Below, one piece after another: positions 9,258 to 18,600 of a stretch of 52,446 bases of DNA. Source of the stretch: Nevskia sp. (GTDB taxonomy: Bacteria > Pseudomonadota > Gammaproteobacteria > Nevskiales > Nevskiaceae); assembly GCA_028291705.1 (NCBI GenBank), contig JAQGNS010000538.1, forward strand, positions 1-52,446, in the 5' to 3' direction. Position numbers and translations under genes: made by a program. Numbering within the stretch: the first letter of the stretch is position 1; every line of letters begins with the position of its first letter. The notes under the pieces are model-generated. The model saw nothing but the letters and a program-made list of their open reading frames with translations. It was not told the origin of the DNA and made no database searches.

Positions 9258-10226
9258 ATGGACCTGAAATCCGTCCTTGCTCCCGTTACGGGCGACATGG
9301 ACCGCGTCGACACCCTGATTCGCGCGCGTCTGTCTTCCGAGGTGGTCCTGATCAACGAGATCGGCGGCTACATCATCAATGCCGGCGGCAAGCGTCTGCG
9401 TCCGGCGCTGGTGCTGCTCGCCGCACGCGCTTGCGGCGCGCAGAACGAGCTGCCCTGCCTGCTGGCCGCGGTGATCGAGTTCATCCATACCGCGACCCTG
9501 CTGCACGATGACGTGGTGGACCATTCCGACCGCCGGCGCGGCCTCAAGACCGCCAATGCGGTGTGGGGCAATTCCGGCGCGGTGCTGTCGGGCGATTTCC
9601 TCTATTCGCGCAGCTTCCAGCTGATGGTCGAAGCCAACCGCATGCCGATCATGCGGGTCATGGCCGACGCCACCAACGCCATCTCCGAGGGCGAAGTGCT
9701 GCAGCTGATGAACTGCAACGACCCGGAGGTCACCGAGGAACGCTACCTGCGGGTGATCGAGTTGAAGACCTCGCGCCTGTTCCAGGCCGCTTCCGAGGTC
9801 GGCGCCATCGCCGCCGATGCCACGCCGCAGCAGCAGGCGCAGATGGCCGCCTACGGCCACGCCCTGGGCATGGCCTATCAGTTGGTGGACGACCTGCTGG
9901 ACTACACCGCCGACCCCGAAGTCAGCGGCAAGAACCTGGGCATCGACCTGGCGGAAGGCAAGCCGACGCTGCCGTTGATCTACACAATGCGCAAGGGCAC
10001 GGCCGAGCAGGGCGCCCTGATCCGCGACGCCATCGTGCAGGGCCGTGCGGAAAAACTCACCGAAGTGCTCACGGCCGTTGAAGCAGCGGGCGCAATCCCG
10101 TACACTCGCGCCCTCGCTGAACGCTATAGCGATTCAGCGATCGCGGCACTGGGGGGATTTCCCGATTCTCCGTTCAAACAGGCGCTGCAAGATCTGGCCC
10201 GTTTTACCATCCAGCGGATGAGTTGA
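9258..10226 (+). CDS. ispB: Octaprenyl diphosphate synthase
   Basis: 322 aa trans-polyprenyl diphosphate synthase that extends farnesyl diphosphate with isopentenyl diphosphate to make the ubiquinone side chain. Both Asp-rich Mg-binding motifs are present: HDDVVDHSD near residue 84, with the following RRG, and DDLLDYTAD near residue 211. The GGKRLRP substrate-binding motif near residue 44 and the GKNLGIDLAEGKPTLP segment are also intact. Length matches IspB of gammaproteobacteria. It is flanked by two tRNA-Pro genes with different anticodons; the second starts 11 bp after its stop and is the island insertion site, so the island lies just downstream without damaging ispB. Confidence 0.95.
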   Translation: MDLKSVLAPVTGDMDRVDTLIRARLSSEVVLINEIGGYIINAGGKRLRPALVLLAARACGAQNELPCLLAAVIEFIHTATLLHDDVVDHSDRRRGLKTANAVWGNSGAVLSGDFLYSRSFQLMVEANRMPIMRVMADATNAISEGEVLQLMNCNDPEVTEERYLRVIELKTSRLFQAASEVGAIAADATPQQQAQMAAYGHALGMAYQLVDDLLDYTADPEVSGKNLGIDLAEGKPTLPLIYTMRKGTAEQGALIRDAIVQGRAEKLTEVLTAVEAAGAIPYTRALAERYSDSAIAALGGFPDSPFKQALQDLARFTIQRMS

Positions 10227-10237
10227 GAGGGGCCTAG

Positions 10238-10314
10238 CGGGGCGTAGCTCAGCTTGGTAGAGCGCTTGCTTCGGGAGCAAGAGGTCGCAGGTTCGAATCC
10301 TGTCGCCCCGACCA
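10238..10314 (+). tRNA. tRNA-Pro (anticodon CGG), integration target
   Basis: 77 nt with encoded CCA. Acceptor strands CGGGGCG/CGCCCCG pair. Anticodon stem CTTGC/GCAAG encloses loop TTCGGGA, giving CGG. The last 49 nt (from 10266) recur exactly at 51094-51142, so the island is inserted at its 3' end and the tRNA stays whole. Confidence 0.97.
10266..10314 (+). repeat. attL core: 49-bp direct repeat of tRNA-Pro 3' end
   Basis: The 49 bases from the anticodon stem to the terminal CCA of tRNA-Pro(CGG) are identical, with no mismatch, to 51094-51142. The match breaks at 10265 (C versus G) and after the CCA. This is the expected duplication at a tyrosine-integrase site in a tRNA gene, and the integrase starts about 110 bp inside. 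Confidence 0.9.
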
Positions 10315-10389
10315 CCTTTAGTATTGTTTTTACTCATCTTTTTGATGAGGCGCGAACCCATTCCCTGCTGTAAAATTTTTCCTGCGTGC

Positions 10390-10411
10390 AATATCTGCAC
10401 TCCATCTGCAC
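10390..10411 (+). repeat. Left candidate integrase arm site (two ATCTGCAC boxes)
   Basis: Two ATCTGCAC boxes lie 11 bp apart, start to start, roughly one helical turn. The 22-bp block matches 50957-50978 near the right end at 21 of 22 positions and in the same orientation. It sits between attL and the integrase start. The role as an arm-type integrase binding site is inferred from position and repetition. Confidence 0.6.
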
Positions 10412-10421
10412 TCGGGGAACG

Positions 10422-11606
10422 ATGGCGTCGATTAAAAAACGCGAACTGGTGCGTGCCGATGGGAAGCGCGTAACGAAGTACGACGCGTGCGTGACAAAAA
10501 AAGGCGCGCGTCGTCAGACTAAGACTTTCACCACGAGAGCCGCGGCCGAGAAATGGGCACGGCGCGTTGAGGGCGACATCGAGGCGGGCAGCTGGGTAGA
10601 TCAATCTGCCGCACAGCTCATGACGGTAGCCCGCGCGCTCGACATTTACCTGGTCGAAGTTGTCCCGCATCTCAAGTCACAGGACGCTTTGCCCTACCAG
10701 GCAAAGAACATCAAACGTCGACTTGGAAACCGCCCACTTTCCTCACTGACGAGCGCCGACTTGGCGGAGTATCGGGACGATCGCCTGAAGGACCGTGCGC
10801 GCCGTGGCACCGGCCGCAAGGACGGAGGCACAGTCGAACTGGACCGCCTCGTCTCTCCGCAGACAGTGAAGCATGAGCTGGGGCTCGTGAACCTGGCGCT
10901 TGCCCACGTTGAACACGCGCACAACGTCTCATTCCCGCGTGGGCGACCGCATTTGGACCATCGCCGGAATAACGCGCTTTCGCTACCGCCTGGTCGCGAT
11001 CGGATTCTCGATGCCGACGAAAAGGTGCGCTTGATGGCCGCCTGCACGTCCAACCAGGTTACGTCGGACGAGAAATACGCGGGCCTCAAGACCGCACGCA
11101 ACCCGATCTTGCGCAATGCCGTCGAATTCATGATTGAGAACGCAAACCGGCCTGGCGAGGTGGTGGTTTTCCGTTGGCGCGATGCCAACTGGCACGAAGG
11201 TACCGTAACTTTCAAAAATAAGAAGAAAAAGGCGAGTAAAACCCCTGAGACACGCACCTTTCCCATGTCGCCTCGAGCGCGCGAGATCCTGGAGTCGATG
11301 CCAGGGGCGCGCAAGCCGGATGCTTTCGTGTTTGGTGGCATCACCAGGTCGGCCCTCTACCAGGCGTTCCGAAGGGCCCTAAAGCGCGCGAAGATCGAGG
11401 ACTTCTCTACTCGTGATCTTCGGCACGTGGGCGCAACGAGGCTTGCCAGCGTCCTCAAGGGCGACTTACTAATGCTGGCCGACATCACCGGCCACAACGA
11501 CATTCGCTTGCTTCGCCGCTACGTTGCGCCGCGCCGTGCCGAGATCAGTAAGCTGCTCAACGACGCACCACCGGCGATCCAACAAGCTGCCCAAGCTGAA
11601 AAATGA
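10422..11606 (+). CDS. int: Site-specific tyrosine recombinase / integrase
   Basis: 394 aa. It excises and integrates the island at tRNA-Pro(CGG). The start at 10422 (MASIKK) follows GGGGA; the in-frame upstream start at 10386 would run through the ATCTGCAC repeats and is less likely. Catalytic residues in order: Arg243 in NRPGEV, Arg334 in RDLRH, His358 in ITGHND and the nucleophile Tyr367 in RRYVA. The first position of the HxxR box is Arg here rather than His, a known variation. The Lys-rich KNKKKKASK segment corresponds to the beta-hairpin lysine region. Residues 1-100 resemble the arm-binding and SAM-like core-binding regions. It is transcribed away from attL into the island and is followed by a strong hairpin. 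Confidence 0.92.
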   Translation: MASIKKRELVRADGKRVTKYDACVTKKGARRQTKTFTTRAAAEKWARRVEGDIEAGSWVDQSAAQLMTVARALDIYLVEVVPHLKSQDALPYQAKNIKRRLGNRPLSSLTSADLAEYRDDRLKDRARRGTGRKDGGTVELDRLVSPQTVKHELGLVNLALAHVEHAHNVSFPRGRPHLDHRRNNALSLPPGRDRILDADEKVRLMAACTSNQVTSDEKYAGLKTARNPILRNAVEFMIENANRPGEVVVFRWRDANWHEGTVTFKNKKKKASKTPETRTFPMSPRAREILESMPGARKPDAFVFGGITRSALYQAFRRALKRAKIEDFSTRDLRHVGATRLASVLKGDLLMLADITGHNDIRLLRRYVAPRRAEISKLLNDAPPAIQQAAQAEK

Positions 11607-11691
11607 TCTTACGGTAACTCGTCGAAGCCTGAATACACTCATAATCGATTCGAGCGCTTCCCAATCTTCTGGGCGGCCTACACTCCTTTGT

Positions 11692-11727
11692 AACGAAAAC
11701 GGGCCGCCATAGCGGCCCATTTTCGTT
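11692..11727. terminator. Strong hairpin, likely bidirectional terminator after integrase
   Basis: A 16-bp stem (AACGAAAACGGGCCGC pairing with GCGGCCCATTTTCGTT, one G-T pair) surrounds loop CATA. The stem ends in A-rich and T-rich sides, so each strand has a U-rich tail. It lies 86 bp after the integrase stop. Confidence 0.75.
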
Positions 11728-11814
11728 GCGTGGTATGCACGGGGTGCGTTGCCCCCTGGTAGCTAACACCGCAGTGGAGGCGCGGAACAGCAGCGCGAGA
11801 AAGCGCTCAAATCA

Positions 11815-11851
11815 CCCCGTCATTTGACGGGGGACCCCGGCAAATGACGGG
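11815..11851. promoter_or_regulatory. Candidate operator: three CCCGTCA boxes
   Basis: CCCCGTCA-TT-TGACGGGG is a perfect 8-bp inverted repeat at 11815-11832. A third half-site, CAAATGACGGG at 11841-11851, is the exact reverse complement of 11816-11826. The cluster lies about 70 bp upstream of the HTH gene at 11920, whose product could bind it. The 313 bp between the integrase and that gene otherwise holds only the terminator hairpin. Confidence 0.5.
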
Positions 11852-11919
11852 ATGACACAGTCGCGTCTGCCTTCGAGACTGTGGTCGTGTTCAATCCCGA
11901 TTGTTACCGAAGGTTCTAA

Positions 11920-12207
11920 ATGGCGAAGTTCACGGGGCAGTCTTCCAAGTACAACCCGGACAATCCGGAGTCCGAAATCCTCGGACCCAAGGGCCTTGCG
12001 TTGTTCCTTGGCGTTTCTGAGGCAACTATTCTCAACAGGAGGTCACGGTCTCCGGAGCGCTGTCCGCCGGCCTTCTGTGACCATCCACTGCGTTGGCGTC
12101 GCGGCGTGGTTTTGACGTGGCAAGAGCAACGGGAATGTGAAGAACGCGCGCGCGCTGAGCGTCATGTCGCCTCAGTGTCGCCGTCGAATCGCCGCCAGGT
12201 CGGCTAA
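11920..12207 (+). CDS. AlpA/excisionase-like helix-turn-helix protein
   Basis: 95 aa. Residues 24-55 (LGPKGLALFLGVSEATILNRR, then a PPAF-like turn) have the form of a short MerR/AlpA-type HTH as found in phage and island regulators and excisionases. A good ribosome site (CGAAGG) lies 6 nt before the ATG. The C-terminal third is charged and probably helical. The stop is directly followed by the ATG of the replication initiator, so the two are co-transcribed. Likely roles, inferred from family and position: control of repA or of excision. The CCCGTCA palindrome upstream is a possible target. Confidence 0.72.
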   Translation: MAKFTGQSSKYNPDNPESEILGPKGLALFLGVSEATILNRRSRSPERCPPAFCDHPLRWRRGVVLTWQEQRECEERARAERHVASVSPSNRRQVG

Positions 12208-13194
12208 ATGTCCGGCGCGCCACCTACGCTGGAATCCGCTGGGCAACTGGATCTGTTCAAGGCGAAATATGACGATGCGCCACTCAGATCGGACATTTTT
12301 TCGCTCGAACATCCGTTTTTCGTGCTGTCAAAGCAGCGGTTCCAGAAAGTCAGAGTGTACGAGTACGAATACAAAGACAAAAACAAACAAAGTGTCCGGA
12401 TTGAAGTCATTCCTCTTGTGAACATTGGTGCTCCTACGCAATGGGACAAAGACGTATTGATCTACGCCCAGGCGCAACTGACGGAGGGAATTAAGCTCGG
12501 ACAAGCACCAAGCCGCACTTTGAAATTTAACGCCCACGCCTTTCTGACTTTCACGCGCCGAGGCGTGACAGGTCGTGACTACAACCGACTGAAGGCGGCG
12601 CTGACGAGATTGAGGGGGACGACAATTCGAACTTCGATCAAGACTGGAGGCAAAGAATCCATTGAAGCATTTGGGTTCATTGAGCAGTTCAAATGGCAGA
12701 GTTCAAGCGGCACAGAGTGCGCACATATCGAAATTACACTCTCAGAGTGGCTATATAGGGCGGTACTGCAACACCAGGTGCTCGCGCTAAATAAAAGGTA
12801 CTTCGAACTTGGTGGGGCACTTACTAGGCGGCTCTACGAAATCGTTCGGAAGCACTGCGGCACTCAACGTAAGTGGGCTATCGGATTTGAACTTCTTCAG
12901 CGAAAAATTGGGAGCCAGAATAGCGCAAAAAATTTCAAGCACGAACTGAAGGTATTGGTTGATGGCTTGAGGCAAAACGGCCGACATATCGACAGAACTG
13001 CAAATCTCTCTCGCGCGTCCTCCCCATGTGGGCAACATGGCGTGCTTCTCGACTACATCATTTGGCTTCCTCCACGGCAGGAGGTTCTAGTTGCGTATTT
13101 CGGTGACCTTGGACGGGACGCCTTTGCAAATGACCTGAAACGGACGCGGGTGAAGTTCTTATCAGAAAAGTCCGATGCGGAAGATGGCTTATGA
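12208..13194 (+). CDS. repA: Plasmid replication initiator protein A (RPA family)
   Basis: 328 aa. The sequence matches my memory of the replication initiator protein A family (PF10134) found on broad-host plasmids and some islands. Seen here are an N-terminal LDLF start, HPFFVLSK, the WDKDVLIYAQAQL region, KFNAHAFL and the LNKRYFELGGALTRRLYEIVRKHC segment typical of the winged-helix core. Such proteins bind iterons near their own gene and start plasmid replication. The gene follows the HTH gene without a gap. Iteron-like repeats begin at its stop codon. On an integrated element it would allow the excised circle to replicate. Family assignment is fairly firm; activity is not shown. Confidence 0.82.
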   Translation: MSGAPPTLESAGQLDLFKAKYDDAPLRSDIFSLEHPFFVLSKQRFQKVRVYEYEYKDKNKQSVRIEVIPLVNIGAPTQWDKDVLIYAQAQLTEGIKLGQAPSRTLKFNAHAFLTFTRRGVTGRDYNRLKAALTRLRGTTIRTSIKTGGKESIEAFGFIEQFKWQSSSGTECAHIEITLSEWLYRAVLQHQVLALNKRYFELGGALTRRLYEIVRKHCGTQRKWAIGFELLQRKIGSQNSAKNFKHELKVLVDGLRQNGRHIDRTANLSRASSPCGQHGVLLDYIIWLPPRQEVLVAYFGDLGRDAFANDLKRTRVKFLSEKSDAEDGL

Positions 13195-13620
13195 AAGCAC
13201 GTATTCGACTGTCTACTTGGGGCGGCTGCAAGACGTGTACGTTCAAGTGGAACAAGTCAGGGCTGGATACCCTGCGGGAATTGCCCGGATTTGTCACGCG
13301 GCTTACGAAAGCACGTATCGGAATGTCCACCTGGGCTGGCATAACCGCTTGCGCTGCCGGTATCACGCTGCCGCTGCTGACTTTTGTTTCGGCTCTGTCC
13401 TCACCTGGGGATAGCCTGTGAACGCACGTGTGTCAATACCAGCTCAGGTTGGCGAAAGCACGTGTGTTTTCACAAGCCGAGTATTTCGTGCTTTTAGCAG
13501 CAGAAAATCCACTGAAACGCAGTTGCTGCGGGCATCTTCAGAATCCGTAACGCGCGCGCGCACCAATAACAAAGTTTCTTCTTTAACCGCTCTACACACA
13601 GTTCATCTTGTGGACAAGAC
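13186..13620. other. Candidate replication origin with iteron-like repeats
   Basis: The region between repA and the next gene holds four related repeats built on GAAAGCACGT. R1 (13186-13226) and R2 (13300-13340) match over 41 bp at 33 positions. R3 (from 13418) and R4 (from 13452) are shorter and 34 bp apart. All point the same way. TTGTGGACAA at 13608-13617 is one mismatch from a DnaA box on the reverse strand. Overlapping open frames exist (e.g. 13191-13421) but R3 is out of frame with R1 and R2, which argues for a DNA rather than a protein repeat. Origin function is inferred. Confidence 0.5.
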
Positions 13621-13638
13621 ACAGAGAGGGCAATACGC

Positions 13639-14016
13639 ATGAGTTCAAGGTCGAAGTCGAAGTTCAGGAGGCTGCGCATTCAAATGCCGCGCACGCACTT
13701 GGATGACGTGAGTGCCGAAAAGGCCTTTCTCGGACGCTCTCGATGGCTCGTCACGTTACCTGCGGCGCTTGTCTCGCCAACGCTCGCGCTTACCTCTGTT
13801 GGTGAATTCTATCGTGGCCTAACCCATCCGAGCGTCTTGATCCGCCAAGAGCAGATTGCGTTGGCGACCGACTGCTTGAGCCTTATCACTGTTTTATATC
13901 AATGGTTCGTTTTGCGTCGGCGCGAGCGTGCGAAGGTCATTCTCGCAAAGAGCAATTGTCCCAAAGGCAAAGTCACCACTCGCAAAAAAAGCGATTCACA
14001 GGGAGGCCTTTCATGA
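13639..14016 (+). CDS. Small membrane protein upstream of traH, unknown function
   Basis: 125 aa. An AGAGAGGG ribosome site lies 8 nt before the ATG. The N-terminus is very basic (SSRSKSKFRRLR). Two hydrophobic stretches (about residues 36-55 and 79-95) suggest one or two membrane passes, followed by a basic tail. The stop codon overlaps the traH start (ATGA), so it is translationally coupled to traH and probably works with the transfer proteins. I do not recognise a family. Confidence 0.6.
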   Translation: MSSRSKSKFRRLRIQMPRTHLDDVSAEKAFLGRSRWLVTLPAALVSPTLALTSVGEFYRGLTHPSVLIRQEQIALATDCLSLITVLYQWFVLRRRERAKVILAKSNCPKGKVTTRKKSDSQGGLS

Positions 14017-15440
14017 TGATGTTCTTTCCAGACCCGCAGCGGCTACGCTTGGCTTTTCTCGTCCTCATCTTGTCCGGTTTGGTGTTGCCATTCTCAGCAT
14101 TCGCTTCCGGTGATTGGGTCAATGACTGGTTCGATCAATCCACAACGACTGCGCCAGGTCAATATCAATCCCAGCAGCGGGGTTACTACACCGCCGGAGG
14201 GTTCGACGCTCGTTACAGAATGACGAATGACCACCTGGTGTCGATCCAGCCACCTTCGATTAAGGTTGGTTGTGGCGGCATCGATCTGATGGCGGGCTCG
14301 ATGTCTTACCTCAACGCGGATTACGTGGTTCAAAAGCTTGAGCGAATCCTCCAGGCGGCGCCAGCGTTCGCCTTCGATTTGGCGATGCAGGAGTATTGCA
14401 AACCCTGCACCGCCACCATCCAATTCTTGGAACATACAAGCGACCAGCTCAACCAATTGCAGATGAATGATTGTCAAGCCTCACAAAAGCTGGCCACTGC
14501 AATCGTAGATCCTTCAACCGTCGGCCCGGATCTACAGGGATTGGCTGGCAGTACTGATGCGATGGTGAACGGCATAGAAGACAGCTGGGAGAAATTCCAG
14601 ACGGATGCGCGATCGAGTAACGGCCAATCTCCTGTGTCCATGAAGGATACGACCAAAGGCTGTTCCAGCGATTTCAACAACACATTTCTCAACGGATCTG
14701 TTGTTCAGAACACTGCATCCCTGGTCGGCTTGGACTCCTATGCTCCGCTGATGCGTGGCCTGGTGGGGGATGTAACTGTCAGTTACAACACAACTCAGCA
14801 GCTGTATCAGTTTCAATATCTAAACGCTTGTCCCGGCAATGACAGTGTCACCGGCAACGATTTTATGAATGGAACCGTCCAGGTCGAGGACACTGCTGGA
14901 AAGTGCTCCCAGCCAGGATACGGAGCAGTTTTGACGACCGTGGACAACGCCCTGGTTGGCATAGCCGGTGCCATCCAATCCGGAACGCCTCTCACTGCCG
15001 CGCAGCTGGCGTTCATCAATGCGTCGCCGATTCCGCTATACGTCGTTTTCAAGGACAGCACGGAGGCTGGTAATACCGCTCAGATGATCACCCTCCTGGA
15101 TCAAGATTTGGCCCAGGCGTATACCGCGCGTGTGCTTGCAGATTTCTACCAGGCCATCCAGCAAGTGTTGAACAAAGCTGACGAATTGAATAAGCAGACG
15201 GCCAGCAGCGCCGGTGGCAATCCCAATTCATGCAACATTGGCTTTCTCGCACCTGCAATGGATCGCTTGAAGACCTTAAGGGACGAGTCGATCAAATATC
15301 GTGGCTTGGCACAGGAAGCCTATGCAAAGGCGTCCGCAGAGACTGTTGCCAACCTCCAGGTGACCAAGCAGCTGTATGAACAGCACGTCCAGCTGATGAA
15401 TGCTCATGCCACCGTGGCCGACCACGGCTCCGGACACTGA
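14013..15440 (+). CDS. traH: F-type conjugative transfer protein TraH
   Basis: 475 aa, normal TraH length. Start ATG at 14013 follows GGGAGG. It has a cleavable signal peptide (hydrophobic residues 13-28 ending AFASG) and the TraH features: the SIQPPSIKVGCGGIDLMAGSMSYLN motif region, the QEYCKPC pair of cysteines, coiled-coil segments around residues 130-150, and a C-terminal helical region. TraH is a periplasmic/outer-membrane-associated protein of F-like type IV secretion, needed for pilus assembly and mating-pair stabilisation together with TraG. Here only TraH and TraG are present, with no other pilus genes, so it presumably joins a T4SS supplied by another element. Confidence 0.9.
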   Translation: MMMFFPDPQRLRLAFLVLILSGLVLPFSAFASGDWVNDWFDQSTTTAPGQYQSQQRGYYTAGGFDARYRMTNDHLVSIQPPSIKVGCGGIDLMAGSMSYLNADYVVQKLERILQAAPAFAFDLAMQEYCKPCTATIQFLEHTSDQLNQLQMNDCQASQKLATAIVDPSTVGPDLQGLAGSTDAMVNGIEDSWEKFQTDARSSNGQSPVSMKDTTKGCSSDFNNTFLNGSVVQNTASLVGLDSYAPLMRGLVGDVTVSYNTTQQLYQFQYLNACPGNDSVTGNDFMNGTVQVEDTAGKCSQPGYGAVLTTVDNALVGIAGAIQSGTPLTAAQLAFINASPIPLYVVFKDSTEAGNTAQMITLLDQDLAQAYTARVLADFYQAIQQVLNKADELNKQTASSAGGNPNSCNIGFLAPAMDRLKTLRDESIKYRGLAQEAYAKASAETVANLQVTKQLYEQHVQLMNAHATVADHGSGH

Positions 15441-15450
15441 GGATCTACCC

Positions 15451-15654
15451 GTGAAAAAAGCCCTTGCTATCCTGCTTCTGCTGATGCCGTTGCCGGCCTT
15501 TTGTCTGGACATGGATTTCTACACCTATGACGGCTTTCAGGAGACCGTGGATGCCTTCACGCGCCTGGCGCTGATTTTCAGCGACACGGCATTCATGGGC
15601 TTTGCCGCGACGTTCGCAATTTTTGGCATTTTGGCATTGTCGCCGGCGCGGTGA
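15451..15654 (+). pseudogene. traG: TraG N-terminal fragment (frame broken)
   Basis: 67 codons from GTG 15451 to the stop at 15652-15654. It encodes a signal-peptide-like start (MKKALAILLLLMPLPAF) and the beginning of the TraG N-terminal membrane domain (DFYTYDGFQETVDAF, then a TM segment). The frame is lost at an 8-bp tandem duplication TTGGCATT (15623-15638). Deleting one unit joins this frame to the large TraG frame that follows, reading FAIFGIVAGAVMFG across the join. So this is the 5' part of a once intact traG of about 1094 codons, or one that is still expressed by frameshifting or slippage. It starts 10 bp after traH. Confidence 0.72.
15623..15638 (+). repeat. 8-bp tandem duplication splitting traG
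   Basis: TTGGCATT occurs twice in direct tandem. Removal of one copy restores a single TraG frame from 15451 to 18743. A two-unit octamer is a typical slippage site, so this may be a reversible mutation. Confidence 0.85.
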
Positions 15655-18600
15655 TGTTCGGGACTAAGGCTCACATGGGGCAGGCGTCGGCGCCGCTTGC
15701 GTGGGTTATACCCATCATTTTTGGTATGGCCATTTTCAAAGGTCTGGTGATTCCGACCGGGACGATCTTCGTTTATGACCAGGTCTTAAACGCTAACCAG
15801 GCTGTGGGCGGAGTGCCGGATATCGTCGTGTTCTTGGCCGGCGGCCTGAATGAGCTGGAGCGGGACATTGTTCAGGTTGTGGATACTGCTTCGGCGAACC
15901 CGTACGCGACATCCGGCGGAATGGCTCAGTTCAACTTGATCATGTCTTCCGTAGGTGCTCAGCCGGACGATATCGACTTAGGTAGAAGCATCCAGCAATA
16001 TTACAAAGATTGCGGTGTTTGGTCTGTCAACACCAATTTCCACGGCGTGAGCCTGCAGGAGCTGATGCGAGGCAGTTCGGACCTCGCTGTCACCTTTGGA
16101 AAATTCGCAAACCCGGCCCTTTCTACGGTGTATTACACCAGCACCAACGATCAGGGGACTCCTGTCAGTTGTTCTGCAGCCTGGGCGTCGATCAACGGGG
16201 CACTGATCAGTGGCGCCGAAATGAAGTCCATGGAGAGCGAGATCTGCCAACGGTCCGGATTCTCAAACTCCAGCTCAACTCAGATGGCGCAGTGCGACAC
16301 AGATCTATCCAGCGTCGGGCAGACCTTTGGAGTGGCTGGCGCCGATAGCCAGGCGTTCATGAGGTCAGTATTTTTGGCGCAGTCAATGGCCACGGCCCTG
16401 CAGAGCGGTGATTTTGCGCTCGGCCAGTCGGAGATCATGAACCGCCAGGTCATGACGGAATCGCTCGGCAGCGCCAACGCGATGAACGAATGGATACCGA
16501 AACTTCGATCCTTTATGACTGCAACGGTGCTTGGGCTGATCCCGCTGCTGGCCCTGTTCATGATGACGCCGCTTTCGATGAAGGCACTGGCAACCATCAT
16601 GGGCCTGTTTATGTGGCTATTTTTTTGGGGGATATCGGATGCCATCGCCGCCACTGCGGTCAATGATGCCGCGACTAACGCTTTCGCGCAGATTAGTCAC
16701 TATGGGCTGGGCTTCGATTCAATCATGAACATGCCGGAGGGCGCAGTTAAGGCCTTGGGCGTGTTCGGTAAGGCCCGGGCGATGGCCCTGGGCGTTGCTA
16801 CTCTGCTCAGCAGCTCCCTAATGGCGTTTGGCGGTGTGGCGCTCTCTTCGATCAGCAAGAACCTCCAGCAGGACCTGGAAGGGAAGGGGGAGCGTTCGGC
16901 TGGAACCGCTCTGCTTCCGGAGCAAAGGGGGGCGTACCTACAGCAGCTTTCGTCTGGAATCGGCTCAGAGGGCGCTGTGGGGCGCTATGGAATGACGGAC
17001 GTTGCGGCGGGAGGGGCGGCGAGCACCTACCGCAATGCGGCCTCAGCGCGCGAGCTGGCGATCAACCCAAGCCTGGCGGGAGGTATGGCTGGCCTGCAGG
17101 ACGGATTAGGCCGCGTTGATGCTGGATCTCAGTCGGGACAGCTGTCTGGAGCCGCAGCAGCCACCACAGCCAAAGGCATCCACGACGCTGCGGATGCAGT
17201 ATCCCGTGGCCTGCCGCCGCCGGCGCCGCTGTCTCTGGCGTCTACGGCGGCCGACAAGGCGGAGTCGGACACATCGTCGTCGTACGGAGCCACGCGGGCG
17301 CAAAAGGACGCATTCGCGGGCGCCGGCAAGTCGATGTACGAAGGCGGTTACCTGCAGGGTGGCACAGCCGCCGGCCGGCAGATGGCGTTCGACGACATCT
17401 ACCGCAACGTGACGGGCGGCGATCGCTACACCGCAGAAGGCTTCCGCAGCATGGGTAAGCTGCTGGAAGGCGCCTACGAAGCTCAGTCGCAGGTGACGCC
17501 GAACCCGGAGGCGTACATCGCGCAACAGCGCGAATTCGCGAAGAAGCTGTATGCGCAGGCGGATTTCCTGGAAAAGAACCCGGGCGCGGCCGAATTCATC
17601 GGTCGGACGGGGGAACTGAATAACCTCCTGCAGAACCAAGGGTTCGTGGACACCATTCACAGCTTCGGCGAGCACGGCGTCCGCCAGGGCTACGCTTACT
17701 CCGGGCAGGGCCAGGCGGCGCGCGGCGAAGCTGCGGCCGCCGCCGGCGGTACTACTGCCGTTGCGCGTGAAACCGGGCGGTCAGGCGTTGCGCAGGATCT
17801 CGCTGGCGCCCATGTGTCGGAAGCCATGGTGAGAGCCCTTGGCCTCAACCCGAACAACGTACGCGATCTAACTGTGGGGGCAGACAAGCGCGGCTTCTCC
17901 ACGGTGTCGTACGCCCTGGACGACGACACCAGGGAGCCGACGATCCGTGGGCTGCTTGCCAACAGCCAGATTACCTCCCAGCAGGCACAGGAAATGCGCG
18001 ATCGAAAGGAAACCGGCCGGGCGACGGTTACGTTGGGCGAAAACGGAACGATCCGTGCCGGCAGCATCGATGGCGGCACGCAAACGAACTACCGCAGCAC
18101 CGACACGTCGGTGGTTGGAAGGGACTCCACCAAGATCGACTCACAGCAGGACATTTCCCGGCGCACGGTTCTACAGGATCACAGCACAACTCTGGCCGGC
18201 GGCCAAGCGGTCGTCTCGACCAAAGGTGCAGCCGCCGACTTCATCCTCAAAGGTATGGACGGATACGGAAACGTTGGCGAATCGTACAAGACGCAGCTGG
18301 CGAGCCAGTACGCCGCATCTATCGCTGAGTTCGGTCATCGGGCAGGTGCGGATACCAGCAGGGTGTTCAACAGCGAGGTGGCTTCGCGGGTGGGTGCGGA
18401 CATTGGATTGCCCTTGGGCTTTGCCCGTGTTGGCGCGGGCGTCAGTAGTACCGAGTCCCGTGCGGATCAGGAGAGAATCAGTGCATCGAGCGATGCCGGA
18501 AACCTGTTCTTCCGCCAAGTCATAGATACGGCATTCAGCCAGGGAGAAAAGGAAGCCGCAAGGGTATACGGGACCGACTTCCGCCGGTCACCACGGGCTG

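Noticed and set aside
10333-10349. Hairpin CTCATC-TTTTT-GATGAG as terminator after tRNA-Pro
   Set aside because: Only a 6-bp stem with no T-run after it; not strong enough to call.
13191-13421. 76-aa ORF with repeated KARI-x-x-STW peptides
   Set aside because: The peptide repeat comes from the DNA repeats after repA. A third DNA repeat is out of frame, and there is no good ribosome site, so I treat it as an origin-like repeat region.
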